This document shows positions 9,894 through 17,491 of a DNA stretch of 24,125 nt, one piece after another. The stretch is from a virus. The notes beneath the pieces are model-generated. The model was not told the origin of the DNA, ran no database searches, and worked only from the letters and a program-made list of their open reading frames with translations. Numbering within the stretch: position 1 is the stretch's first letter; each line of letters begins with the position of its first letter. Location: positions 1-24,125 of the IMG/VR virus record IMGVR_UViG_3300021197_000292, one strand, 5' to 3'. Both the position numbers and the translations under genes were made by a program.

Positions 9894-12678
9894 CAGGAAC
9901 TCCATCAATAGAAAAATCTACACATATAACTCTTGCAGAGGGTAGGTTCATATGTGTGCCTTTACTTAGGCGTATACGTGTTTTGGTGGCTTTCATCTTC
10001 TCGGTTAAATCTCTAATTAACTGTTCATAGTTTATCTGTTGATCTATACACCAAGTCTTCAGCGGCTTCGGTAATAGATAGACTTTCTTAATATCAGTCT
10101 CGTACCTAGCGACGAACTTGCCTCGGGGTGTAACTTCGGGCAGTGCCAACATATCTAGTGGATTGCTATCTATACCACCACGAGCATCATCTGTACTTTT
10201 GATCCAGAGTATGTTGCTCCAATGTTCGGATATATAGTTGTTCAACGTCTCAGTTACAGAAGAACCCATATCGGCAACGTAGGCTCTACGCTCCCGCAAC
10301 CTATTCACCGCAAACGTAAATACAGGCTTTACCTCAAAAGGTAGTACCCCTGCTTTCCTGCCTATCATAAGCGCAGATATAATAGCCGTAACAGCGGCAG
10401 ACCAAAATCGGTTCTCAGGACCAAGTTCAGCCTTTTCATCTACACGCGATTGCACATGCTTTATAGTACGTTCACACTCCACACGATTGTTTATGACCCA
10501 CTGCACAAACCGTACTCCTGCATGACCGTAGTTGCCTTTTAAAGCGGGCCACAGTTTATCAGTCTCCGCTTTACTAGCAGAACCAAAGAACTTCGCTTCA
10601 GTCCTAAACTCTAGTATGCGTTGAGCCTCCGCTTTGGGAAAACCTTTAACCCTACTAATCATTTCTATAAAGCTAGTGTTACCTGTACTGATAGCCAGTA
10701 GGCTCCACGGTTTGCCCCTGTGTCGCTCGGTGTTACCGCCTTGAGACATGCGATTACGCTGCTTACCACCTGTTAATTGGTACGCTAGATCAGACAGCTT
10801 ACCCCCTTTGGTATTAGTAAGTTCGTCCATCATAAGTGGTAGGTTGTGATATATTTCCCCACGGTGCATCTTAGAATTATATGTGTCTTGCTCTTCAAGC
10901 AAAAGTTCTTCGGGGTTGCCCCATGCCGATAACCCTGCCATCAACATAGTAGTTTTACCAACACCTGTGTCTCCGTACATATGTAACCCAGCAGAGCCGA
11001 TCCCTGTTAGTGGCATAAGTATCGAAGCGTAGGACGCAGCGATTGTGAATTGGTGTAACTCAAACCCATCCCGATTGTAGAAGTCTATTGCATCAAGGTA
11101 GCCTTGCTCAGTACCCTTGGGGGTAAAGTAATCTATCATACTTGCAGTCTGTGTAGATGGTGGGTTGTAGTCTTCATCATTACCGTAGATAACACGATCC
11201 CCTAAGATGAACGCGGTCATGCTATCATCAACCCACCCAAACTGTTTATGGGCTTCATCCTCTGCTTGAGTAAATTGTAGTTCCTCAATCCATGCCATTA
11301 TATACACCTGTATCTTGTCTAATTTTGCGCCAAACGCAGCCACACCCTGCGTAGACATAGCTTTCCTAAATTCATCCCGCGATGTGATGCTAGACATTGG
11401 CATCGTCCATTCACGCACACCGTCTCGGGGCATATGCAGCCTAAACACAAGTGCTTGGCCTATCTCTGTGTCCCATATACGGCGCATGATATAGATATCG
11501 TTGTGGTAGATGCACTCTTCTTCTATCTCACCGTCACTGTTACTGGTGCGTTTATACACGCCGCCTTTAGCGCCGCGAAAGTAAGGCTTCGGGTATGTCG
11601 GTATATTGTAGGTTTTAGGTGCACTGGCGGGACGCTTTGCGCTAGGTGCAACAACTTCGTTGTCAGCCTCGTCAGCTTCTTTAAATTGTTTGCCTAAAAC
11701 TATAGGAGATTTTATCTTACCCCATAAAGCACACTCCATACACACATCAGGTCTAAGACCGTTAAATGTACGACAAGTGTACGGCCCCTTAACCAAAGAC
11801 ATTTTCTGATGGGTTTCACCAGAGTTATAGTCAGGGTGGCCCCTAGACATTACCTGTGCAGCCCTGTCTCCGTCTTCGCAGAATTTAGCAATAGACAGTC
11901 CCGCTCTCCATAACGGTTCGGTCACATTGGCCTGATCTGTCAGTATATGCGCGAGTTGAGCGCATCCCTTACCTATTTGTATCTTCTTTACAATACGACC
12001 AAAGCTATTCTCAGCATTGACCGCTATAAATCCCGACACAACATTACCGCCAACAGGGGCTGTGTTTACAGGGGTAACGCCTCCCAGTAAACTTATGAAG
12101 TCAGCCAGCTCGATACTTGGTTCCGCACTTATCAAAGCCACTGGGGATGGCGGTGTGTCCTTAAAGTTACGTGTGTCAGGCATGCGTAGAATACGCGCTG
12201 CGTCAGCCGTAACTGCAGGATCGGCCTTGAGACCATTCTCCTCACAAAACTCTTTAAACCGTTCTGCCACAGGAACCCAATCATCCACAGGTACTGGTGC
12301 AGACAAAACCCAGTAAGCGTGGATTCCGCGCCCCGAGTTGACCTTAGTAGGTTCGGGCATGCTAGTCTTAGTGCAAAACGCCTGTAACGCCGATAGCGCA
12401 TCCTGCTGAGACGGGTATTCTTTGCTAGGGCCACAATCCAAGTCTACGAAAAAGGATTGTAGATGTAGTGCGTTATCGGCCCTACGATTAGTGTTGTTTA
12501 CGAATGTGCTTAACGCAAAATAAACATCGTGGTCTTTAGCATCAAAGGTGTCTACTGCCGCATGCAATTCATCAATAGTGTCATAGAAGTTCTGCGTTCT
12601 ACGTTCACCGTTGGTTGCAAATAAACAATAATGCCCTTCACTGCTTAAAACACTTTTTAGAAATTCTAGTCGTTCCAC
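9868..12678 (-). CDS. Primase-polymerase fused to DUF927-like P-loop helicase
   Basis: A 936-residue replication protein expected to prime and unwind phage DNA. The N-terminal third looks like an archaeo-eukaryotic primase domain: FFVDLDCG with Asp79/Asp81 as metal ligands, SGRGIHAYW (115-123) with His120, and RILRMPDTRNFK (162-173). A Cys-containing segment follows (YTCRTF...CMECALWG), possibly zinc binding. The C-terminal half has Walker A GDTGVGKT (569-576), a Walker B-like LPLMMDELTN, an AYQLTGGKQRNR segment and LLAISTGNTS, the order seen in DUF927-type helicases. The start is GTG, supported by GGAGGA 6 nt upstream; no ATG competes. It lies downstream of the SSB gene, separated by a structured 60-nt gap, and overlaps the last small gene. 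The primase assignment rests on motif pattern and the helicase assignment is firmer. Confidence 0.9.
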   Translation of the reverse strand: MERLEFLKSVLSSEGHYCLFATNGERRTQNFYDTIDELHAAVDTFDAKDHDVYFALSTFVNNTNRRADNALHLQSFFVDLDCGPSKEYPSQQDALSALQAFCTKTSMPEPTKVNSGRGIHAYWVLSAPVPVDDWVPVAERFKEFCEENGLKADPAVTADAARILRMPDTRNFKDTPPSPVALISAEPSIELADFISLLGGVTPVNTAPVGGNVVSGFIAVNAENSFGRIVKKIQIGKGCAQLAHILTDQANVTEPLWRAGLSIAKFCEDGDRAAQVMSRGHPDYNSGETHQKMSLVKGPYTCRTFNGLRPDVCMECALWGKIKSPIVLGKQFKEADEADNEVVAPSAKRPASAPKTYNIPTYPKPYFRGAKGGVYKRTSNSDGEIEEECIYHNDIYIMRRIWDTEIGQALVFRLHMPRDGVREWTMPMSSITSRDEFRKAMSTQGVAAFGAKLDKIQVYIMAWIEELQFTQAEDEAHKQFGWVDDSMTAFILGDRVIYGNDEDYNPPSTQTASMIDYFTPKGTEQGYLDAIDFYNRDGFELHQFTIAASYASILMPLTGIGSAGLHMYGDTGVGKTTMLMAGLSAWGNPEELLLEEQDTYNSKMHRGEIYHNLPLMMDELTNTKGGKLSDLAYQLTGGKQRNRMSQGGNTERHRGKPWSLLAISTGNTSFIEMISRVKGFPKAEAQRILEFRTEAKFFGSASKAETDKLWPALKGNYGHAGVRFVQWVINNRVECERTIKHVQSRVDEKAELGPENRFWSAAVTAIISALMIGRKAGVLPFEVKPVFTFAVNRLRERRAYVADMGSSVTETLNNYISEHWSNILWIKSTDDARGGIDSNPLDMLALPEVTPRGKFVARYETDIKKVYLLPKPLKTWCIDQQINYEQLIRDLTEKMKATKTRIRLSKGTHMNLPSARVICVDFSIDGVPDGPEGDEN

Positions 12679-12698
12679 TGCTAGTCCTCCGAGTATTA

Positions 12699-12737
12699 AC
12701 GGTGCGGCACCCTATACGATACCGCACCGTGTAGGGT
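12699..12737 (-). promoter_or_regulatory. Interleaved inverted repeats in the SSB-primase gap
   Basis: On the - strand, just after the SSB stop codon, come ACCCTA (12737-12732), ACGGTGCGG (12730-12722), TAGGGT (12714-12709) and CCGCACCGT (12707-12699). The 1st and 3rd pair (6 bp) and the 2nd and 4th pair (9 bp), an A-B-A'-B' order. The two helices could alternate, or form a pseudoknot in part; with only 1 nt between A' and B', both full stems at once would be sterically strained. The element ends 8 nt before the GGAGGA ribosome binding site of the GTG-started primase gene, so a role in translation of that gene is plausible. No U-run follows, which argues against an intrinsic terminator. Confidence 0.55.
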
Positions 12738-12738
12738 A

Positions 12739-13464
12739 TCAGTCTAACTCACCCCACTCACTTACAAGACTGTCCAGCTTGGCTTCTTCGACAACAGGGG
12801 GCTTCTTATTGGCCCGTACCTTGGGTGTCTCGTCTTGAAAACCATCATCAACAACTGCAGGGGCAGCGGGTGTTTCATCAACCTCAAACCCCGAAATCAT
12901 GGTAGGGGCTTCTTCAATACTGAACCCTTCTTCTGAACCAAACGGGGAATAATCTTCACGCTCTGCCAATTTTAGTACCTGCACAGCACGTAAACGCAAA
13001 GACACACCGTGATCCCGCATACTATACGGGACGCAGGAAACCTGTACGTTGACCGTACTGCCCGTAGTCAACTCAAAGTCTTTGGGTAACGGTTTGTTCT
13101 TAGAGTCAACCTGCACAGGCGGCTTGGTTACATCAGCACCGTAAGTCCCTTTAAGTACGGCTTTGGCGATGTAGTTGCCGTCCTCGTCCTCCTTAAAGAC
13201 TTCGGATGCCCTACCCAACTTTTGGGGCCAACTCTTTTCAGATGCTGCCCGTGCATTGTAGGCCGTAGCCATAACAGTATACAGGTCTTTTGCCTGTGCA
13301 GCATCCATCACAAACTGCAACTCGTACTTTGCGCCATCTGCAGTAGGATCACAGGGTACAGACTTACCACGCTCACCTGCGGATTGGTCAAACCGATACG
13401 TCCCATTTAAACGGGGGTATCTCGCAACAACTTTGCGGATAATGTGGCTTTCAACTTTTGCCAT
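12739..13464 (-). CDS. Single-stranded DNA-binding protein, DUF2815/gp2.5-like
   Basis: A 241-residue protein expected to coat single-stranded phage DNA and contact the polymerase and helicase. Residues 1-165 look like an OB-fold core: strands around ARYPRLNGTY, KYELQFVM, PPVQVDSKNKPL (115-126) and GVSLRLRAVQVLKL (153-166), the last two typical of the DUF2815-like phage SSB family. Residues 170-241 form an acidic, Pro/Ala-rich tail ending LVSEWGELD, like the acidic aromatic tail that T7 gp2.5-type proteins use for partner binding. AGGAG lies 8 nt before the ATG. The gene overlaps its upstream neighbour by 14 nt and sits just before the primase-helicase gene. Family placement is by motif pattern, moderately sure; the role fits the context well. 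Confidence 0.8.
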   Translation of the reverse strand: MAKVESHIIRKVVARYPRLNGTYRFDQSAGERGKSVPCDPTADGAKYELQFVMDAAQAKDLYTVMATAYNARAASEKSWPQKLGRASEVFKEDEDGNYIAKAVLKGTYGADVTKPPVQVDSKNKPLPKDFELTTGSTVNVQVSCVPYSMRDHGVSLRLRAVQVLKLAEREDYSPFGSEEGFSIEEAPTMISGFEVDETPAAPAVVDDGFQDETPKVRANKKPPVVEEAKLDSLVSEWGELD

Positions 13465-14152
13465 TTGGTAGTTCTCCTTTAGAGTTTTTATAGTCGAACC
13501 CGTCTTCTGTTGAGAACGGGGAAGTATTTACAGCCGCGAAACGGGCTATAGCTTGCAATGTCGCGGGGTCGTTCTTTAACTCTGCAACACTGCGTAGTTC
13601 ACTAGGCACCAAGGACCGTAAAGGCTTGAAGCATAGGCGGGGATATACGTAGGAATTATCTGGGTATACGGTAGTCACCACAGATGAAGTCTTTGTTCCC
13701 CTACCACCCAGAAACTTAGCGTATTCCTGTAGCGGCTTATTATTATTCTTACCCTTACCGAAGATAGCCGTGGCGGGTAACTGTAGTTGATACACCGTAT
13801 CGAACTCTCTATCAAGCACTACTGCTACCCTCTGCACAAATCTACAAGCCCTGCTATACCCCGAACCCGAACCTTTTATGTTCTGAGTGCAGTCCATACA
13901 CCTAGTGGCTTGCTTGTCTTCGCTAGGAACTAACTCGTCAGGTGCCTGTGTTGTAGAAGACCAACACGTAGGTAGCGTGGTATGTGCAGGGTCATAGTCG
14001 TTCTTGTAGTACAAACGAGATATGTTGGCAGCATTGACTACCACTACATCTATTTCACTTGCCACCACTTCCCGTTCTCCGTCCCCTACACGCACAAACA
14101 TACCGTCCTGATAACTAAGCCGCCTAAACTCAACCATCGTTAGGAGTGTCAT
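13451..14152 (-). CDS. Conserved phage protein with a four-cysteine cluster
   Basis: A 233-residue protein of unknown function. Cysteines at 63, 85, 88 and 103 (TCWSS, RCMDCTQN, SRACRF) form a C-x21-C-x2-C-x14-C pattern that could hold zinc or an iron-sulfur centre. A middle part with LQEYAKFL and a C-terminal helix (PATLQAIARFAAV) follow. The gene overlaps the HTH gene upstream by 23 nt and the SSB gene downstream by 14 nt, so it is part of the replication train and may assist SSB or replication; that is inferred from position only. The start is not certain: ATG 14152 has GGGAG only 3 nt away, and ATG 14137 has no clear site. Confidence 0.75.
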   Translation of the reverse strand: MTLLTMVEFRRLSYQDGMFVRVGDGEREVVASEIDVVVVNAANISRLYYKNDYDPAHTTLPTCWSSTTQAPDELVPSEDKQATRCMDCTQNIKGSGSGYSRACRFVQRVAVVLDREFDTVYQLQLPATAIFGKGKNNNKPLQEYAKFLGGRGTKTSSVVTTVYPDNSYVYPRLCFKPLRSLVPSELRSVAELKNDPATLQAIARFAAVNTSPFSTEDGFDYKNSKGELPNGKS

Positions 14153-14327
14153 CCTCTCCCAAAGCGGACAGAGCCTTATCTACTTCGTCCAACTTAAACC
14201 GTTGGGTGTTTTCGATTTTGACATATGTATGCTCAGGTATATAACCTTCCCGAACCCAATGCCGCACGGTGGATATAGATACAGAAAAGTGTTCTGCCAC
14301 ATCCGATATGTTCACATACTTCTTCAT
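14130..14327 (-). CDS. MerR/excisionase-type helix-turn-helix protein
   Basis: A 65-residue protein with a MerR/Xis-like DNA-binding fold. VNISDVAEHFSVSISTVRHW (5-24) is the helix-turn-helix, and VREGYIPEHTYVK followed by TQRFKLDEVDKAL is the wing and last helix. Length and layout fit the small 'helix-turn-helix, excisionase family' proteins of phages, which act as transcription regulators or recombination directionality factors. No integrase is in the window, so a regulatory role is as likely as excision. GAGG lies 5 nt before the ATG, and the start overlaps the upstream stop as ATGA, so translation is coupled. It is one candidate for reading the palindromic sites near 21.5-23 kb. Confidence 0.85.
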   Translation of the reverse strand: MKKYVNISDVAEHFSVSISTVRHWVREGYIPEHTYVKIENTQRFKLDEVDKALSALGEDDTPNDG

Positions 14328-14713
14328 TTCTTCCTCACAGTTAGGATGTACTCGGCATCCACATTAAGACCCATAGGTACAAGGTCAGGGTTCTCTTCCA
14401 AGAACTGCTTCATGTGAGTTTGGTTAAGACGCTTTTCAAACAACTCGGGAACCTCATGCTCTAACACGAACTTGTGCATGCTCTCCCAATCGCTCGTCCA
14501 GTAACGCTGTTTAACGCTACGATAAAACAAACCCGCTGCAGTTCTAACGCTGTCAATATTACTTTCGGCACAGTAATCCAACAACGCTTGCTTAACAGTG
14601 TTCTGTTGCTCAACGAGAGCACTGTCTTCTTCTTTAAACTTAGCGGATATCTCGGCGCGCTTATCGCGTATCCTTGTATATACTCGCGTCAGTTTTTCCA
14701 CGTCCACTGTCAT
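14324..14713 (-). CDS. Conserved phage protein with N-terminal coiled coil
   Basis: A 129-residue protein. The first 55 residues are a charged helix (RVYTRIRDKRAEISAKFKEE and on) likely to form a coiled coil. The rest has SVRTAAGLFYRSVKQRYWTS, HKFVLEHEVPELFEKR and FLEENPDLVPMGLNVDAEYI segments that resemble a family I have seen in replication regions of many phages, but I know no established function. GGAGGA lies just upstream of the ATG. The 39-nt gap before it is AT-rich and might hold a promoter, although I see no convincing -35/-10 pair. It overlaps the HTH gene by 4 nt. Confidence 0.8.
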   Translation of the reverse strand: MTVDVEKLTRVYTRIRDKRAEISAKFKEEDSALVEQQNTVKQALLDYCAESNIDSVRTAAGLFYRSVKQRYWTSDWESMHKFVLEHEVPELFEKRLNQTHMKQFLEENPDLVPMGLNVDAEYILTVRKK

Positions 14714-14752
14714 AAGTCCTCCGTTTATATCTATACTTGTTATCTAATAGTA

Positions 14753-16297
14753 TTAATTAGGATCGTCAAGTATTTCATGATATAAATTTACCATTTCTGC
14801 ATGGGCGTCTATGCGACCTGCAAGCATACGGTACATACGCTTTTCAACGTAAGAGCCTTGTAGCGATATAACAGTACACTTGTGTTTCTGCCCTGCTCTA
14901 TGAACCCTAGCGTTGGCTTGCGCGTAGGTTTCCAATGATGAAGTCGGCCCCCACCACACTACAGTATTAGCGGCGGTAAGTGTTACACCGTGCGCGGCTG
15001 CTTGTGGTTGGATAACTAACACCTGTGGATCAGTGTCCTCTTGAAACCGCTTAAATATCTCGGTGCGCTTATGTGCAGGTACATCACCCCTGATTACCTC
15101 AGACGTTATCTTGTCGGCTCGTAACTTATCGGTAAGTATATCTATCGTGTGCTTGAACGGGACAAATATCAGAACCTTCTGACTGCTCTCGTCTATGACC
15201 TCACGTAGCACTTTATATCTGTCTGATATATCGAACTCTACGGTTTCTCTTTCATCAGTGTAAACCGCACCTGCAGATATCTGTAATAACTTGCTCATGT
15301 TTACGGCAGCGTTGATAGCGGTTACTTCTTCACCCGCCACTTCCATAATCATACGCTTCTTCAAAAGATTGTAGTAGTGTTTCTGTTGCCCACTTAACGG
15401 TACAACCCTGTCCACGTACACCATGTCTGGCAAGTCCAGACACTCTTCTTTGGAGTAACGTATCGCAGGTTGCAGCACTGCATGTACGATCTTAGGTGCA
15501 GTTGGCTTAGGTTCAAATTTAAAGTGGCTCTTGCGGTCCATCACCATATCTTTAAACGAGCCAAAGAATTTAGGTACGCCCTGCGGGTTGACCAACTTAG
15601 CCAATCCATATGCGTCTAAGGGCGATTGTGCGGCGGGTGTACCCGTCATCATCCACAACCATGTGTCATCACGCAGGAGTTTCTTTAACGTCTTCCACCG
15701 CTTCGCCTGTGCGTTCTTATAGTGGGTAGCCTCGTCAATTATGATAAGGTCAAAACCACCATTTCTAATCTGCTCGGATACAATATCTACACCATCGTAG
15801 TTAATTATAACGAACTCTGCGCCCTGCTCTATTATGGCAGCGCGTTTCTTCTTAACCCCATGCGCCACGTCAACGGTACGGTGCATCGCAAAGGTGAATA
15901 GGTCGTTACGCCATGCGCTATCCATAATAGATAAGGGGCATATAACTAGAGCGCGTTTGACCTTGCCAGCTTTCATAAGATAATCAGCGGCCCATATAGC
16001 ACTGGCGGTCTTACCTGTACCCTGCTCATTAAAACAAAACCCCTTGCGGTTCATAGTTAGGAACGCTGCGGTTTTCTTTTGGTGATCGAAAGGGATGTGT
16101 TGCCCTGTCCAAGCATAGCGTCCTTCTATCGGGGATGGTGCGGGTATCCGCAAGGTACGCAGTTTGTGCGCTTCATCAATACCCCAATTAACAACCACTG
16201 CATCAGTACCCACGGCTTCGCTCTTAGGTATAATACTCGTGACTTGTTTGGGGTCCGCTAGTGACACTAGCAGAGCCTTGTTCTTTATTACTTGCAT
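14753..16297 (-). CDS. SNF2-type superfamily 2 DNA helicase/translocase
   Basis: A 514-residue ATP-dependent helicase or translocase acting on duplex DNA during phage replication or recombination. Motif I is NEQGTGKTAS (Walker A residues 91-97), motif II IIDEATHYKN (DEAT 188-191), motif III MMTGTPAAQ (218-221 TGTP), and motif VI ARVHRAGQKHK (463-473). HGVTLTAANTVVWW is the motif V region, and KVLIFVPFKHT starts the second RecA-like domain. Walker A reads EQGTGKT where SNF2 proteins usually have DEMGLGKT. It is a compact phage form with no extra N- or C-terminal domain. GGAG lies 6 nt before the ATG. Helicases of this type often travel with VRR-NUC nucleases in phages, and one is encoded at 21431-21739. 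Confidence 0.93.
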   Translation of the reverse strand: MQVIKNKALLVSLADPKQVTSIIPKSEAVGTDAVVVNWGIDEAHKLRTLRIPAPSPIEGRYAWTGQHIPFDHQKKTAAFLTMNRKGFCFNEQGTGKTASAIWAADYLMKAGKVKRALVICPLSIMDSAWRNDLFTFAMHRTVDVAHGVKKKRAAIIEQGAEFVIINYDGVDIVSEQIRNGGFDLIIIDEATHYKNAQAKRWKTLKKLLRDDTWLWMMTGTPAAQSPLDAYGLAKLVNPQGVPKFFGSFKDMVMDRKSHFKFEPKPTAPKIVHAVLQPAIRYSKEECLDLPDMVYVDRVVPLSGQQKHYYNLLKKRMIMEVAGEEVTAINAAVNMSKLLQISAGAVYTDERETVEFDISDRYKVLREVIDESSQKVLIFVPFKHTIDILTDKLRADKITSEVIRGDVPAHKRTEIFKRFQEDTDPQVLVIQPQAAAHGVTLTAANTVVWWGPTSSLETYAQANARVHRAGQKHKCTVISLQGSYVEKRMYRMLAGRIDAHAEMVNLYHEILDDPN

Positions 16298-16319
16298 ACT
16301 GTTCTCCGTGTAGCTGATG

Positions 16320-16622
16320 CTATCTTTTGTTTTTAGTTCTTCTGTTGCGGCCCTTACTTAACGAACCACCGTGCGACCTGTTACGCTTGCGGCTTTGCAC
16401 CGAAACGCCATCCTTATTCTTACCGCCCTTACTCAACGCCTTCTTATGAGAAACATCCTTGCCCTCACGTTTGTCGGCCCTGCCATCCTTGTTGGCATCC
16501 TTGCCTGTCTTATCCATCTTGCGCCGTGCGCGTTGACGCTCCATACGTGCTTCATGTTCACCACGCGCTTTTTGCAGTTGGTATTCACGTTTGTACGGGC
16601 GGGGGGTGTTCTTATAAACCAT
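16320..16622 (-). CDS. Small very basic HNH-like protein with an EF-hand-like loop
   Basis: A 100-residue protein, extremely rich in Lys/Arg, so it should bind nucleic acid. MVYKNTPRPYKREYQLQKAR resembles the N-terminus of small phage HNH-like proteins, and GKDVSHKKALSKGGKN (54-69) with a later NRSH corresponds to their DHxxPLSxGG region. The canonical first Asp-His is Ser-His here and the middle Asn is not obvious, so nuclease activity is doubtful. Residues 42-53 (DANKDGRADKRE) match an EF-hand calcium loop at positions 1, 3, 5, 6, 9 and 12. The start lies 1 nt after the stop of the Cas4-like gene; a weak GGAAAG is upstream. Confidence 0.8.
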   Translation of the reverse strand: MVYKNTPRPYKREYQLQKARGEHEARMERQRARRKMDKTGKDANKDGRADKREGKDVSHKKALSKGGKNKDGVSVQSRKRNRSHGGSLSKGRNRRTKNKR

Positions 16623-16623
16623 G

Positions 16624-17298
16624 TCAGTTCTTTCCGTTATGGGCGCACTCTAACACAGGACAGTGTTGCCTACACAAACCGCTAGGTCGTGGGTTCCACA
16701 CATCAGTATCGGCGGCTGCTTGCATACTAGCATAAGCATCTCGCCATTTCATCCATAAATCAGGAACTTGCTCTACCGTATACTCAGCCTTAATTAACGC
16801 TTTGGGTACTACAAACATCAGTGCTGCTTTTATAGTACGAACTTGTGGGTAGTGCTGGAATATAGACACCGCCATCAACTCAAGTTGTCCTTTGTCTGCA
16901 TACTTCGCGTTCTTACCCGTCTTGTAGTCTACGATAAACGCGGTTTCCTTTTCCTCATTCACGATAGCCAAGTCTACGATACCACGAAACCAAACATCTT
17001 TCGCTCCGAACTTGCACGGCTGCATATCCTCGGTTAGGCCAAGCCGCTGCTCCGCAATTTTCGTACCTTCGATAGCGTTAAGCGAATCCAGAGCGCCCTG
17101 CATGTAGCTGTACTTCTCAGGTAGCGGTTCACCTTTACCTATGTAGTTCTCGCATGCCGTATGAAAGTGTGTGCCGTACAGCATAGCCTGACTTACCTTG
17201 GTCGGATACTGCTTTAGTATCTTCTCATAGTAGAACTGTTTCGGACACTGCTGAAAACTTTTGATCTTGCTAAAAGACCACGGCGCTACTTTAGTCAC
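16624..17298 (-). CDS. Cas4/RecB-like PD-(D/E)XK nuclease with Fe-S cluster cysteines
   Basis: A 224-residue exonuclease-type protein. WSFSKIKSFQQCPKQFYYEK (7-26) is the usual N-terminus of this family, with Cys18. GTHFHTACE (42-50) gives the His, FRGIVDL Asp109, FIVDYKTGK Asp124/Lys126, and QLELMAV Gln138, so the catalytic core is complete. Cys209, Cys213 and Cys218 in GLCRQHCPVLEC would with Cys18 bind a 4Fe-4S cluster, as in Cas4 and AddB. No CRISPR array or cas1 is present, so it is a replication/recombination nuclease. The start is GTG 17298, with GGAGAGG about 10 nt upstream and an 8-nt overlap with the upstream gene. DUF2800-type phage nucleases are close alternatives. Confidence 0.9.
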   Translation of the reverse strand: MTKVAPWSFSKIKSFQQCPKQFYYEKILKQYPTKVSQAMLYGTHFHTACENYIGKGEPLPEKYSYMQGALDSLNAIEGTKIAEQRLGLTEDMQPCKFGAKDVWFRGIVDLAIVNEEKETAFIVDYKTGKNAKYADKGQLELMAVSIFQHYPQVRTIKAALMFVVPKALIKAEYTVEQVPDLWMKWRDAYASMQAAADTDVWNPRPSGLCRQHCPVLECAHNGKN

Positions 17299-17491
17299 GC
17301 TTAGGAAACCTCTCCATGAAATGCCCTTGGGCTTCTTCTATTGAGGCTCCTAACATAGCTAACAACACATCGGTCATTCCAACGTTAGGTCGATCTTCAT
17401 CGGCTCGTCGATACTCTTCACACAGTTTCGCAGCTATTCCCAACCGCGCGTATGTTGCTTCATATAACTGATCATCCAAACTCATAGACAT
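17291..17491 (-). CDS. Small helical protein of unknown function
   Basis: A 66-residue, all-helical, acidic protein (LYEATYARLGIAAKLCEEYR, then VLLAMLGASIEEAQGHF), not recognised. Its ATG overlaps the polymerase stop codon as TAATG, so it is translated by coupling to the polymerase. A GGGGAT lies 9 nt upstream. A second ATG 6 nt downstream is possible. It overlaps the Cas4-like gene by 8 nt. A polymerase accessory role is possible from position alone. Confidence 0.75.
   Translation of the reverse strand: MSMSLDDQLYEATYARLGIAAKLCEEYRRADEDRPNVGMTDVLLAMLGASIEEAQGHFMERFPKRD

Noticed and set aside
9720-9911. + strand open frame of 63 codons over the last small gene
   Set aside because: It is antisense to a gene with a good ribosome binding site and shows no coding character.
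12132-12434. - strand frame of 100 codons inside the primase domain
   Set aside because: It is an alternative frame within the primase-helicase gene, whose motifs are intact across this part.
14714-14752. T7-like or sigma-70 promoter in the AT-rich 39-nt gap (TTAATAC, TATAGATATAAA)
   Set aside because: Only short partial matches; no pair with proper spacing and quality.
16624-17298. CRISPR-associated Cas4 as part of a CRISPR system
   Set aside because: No repeat array, cas1 or other cas gene in the window; phage replication nucleases share the same fold and Fe-S cysteines.
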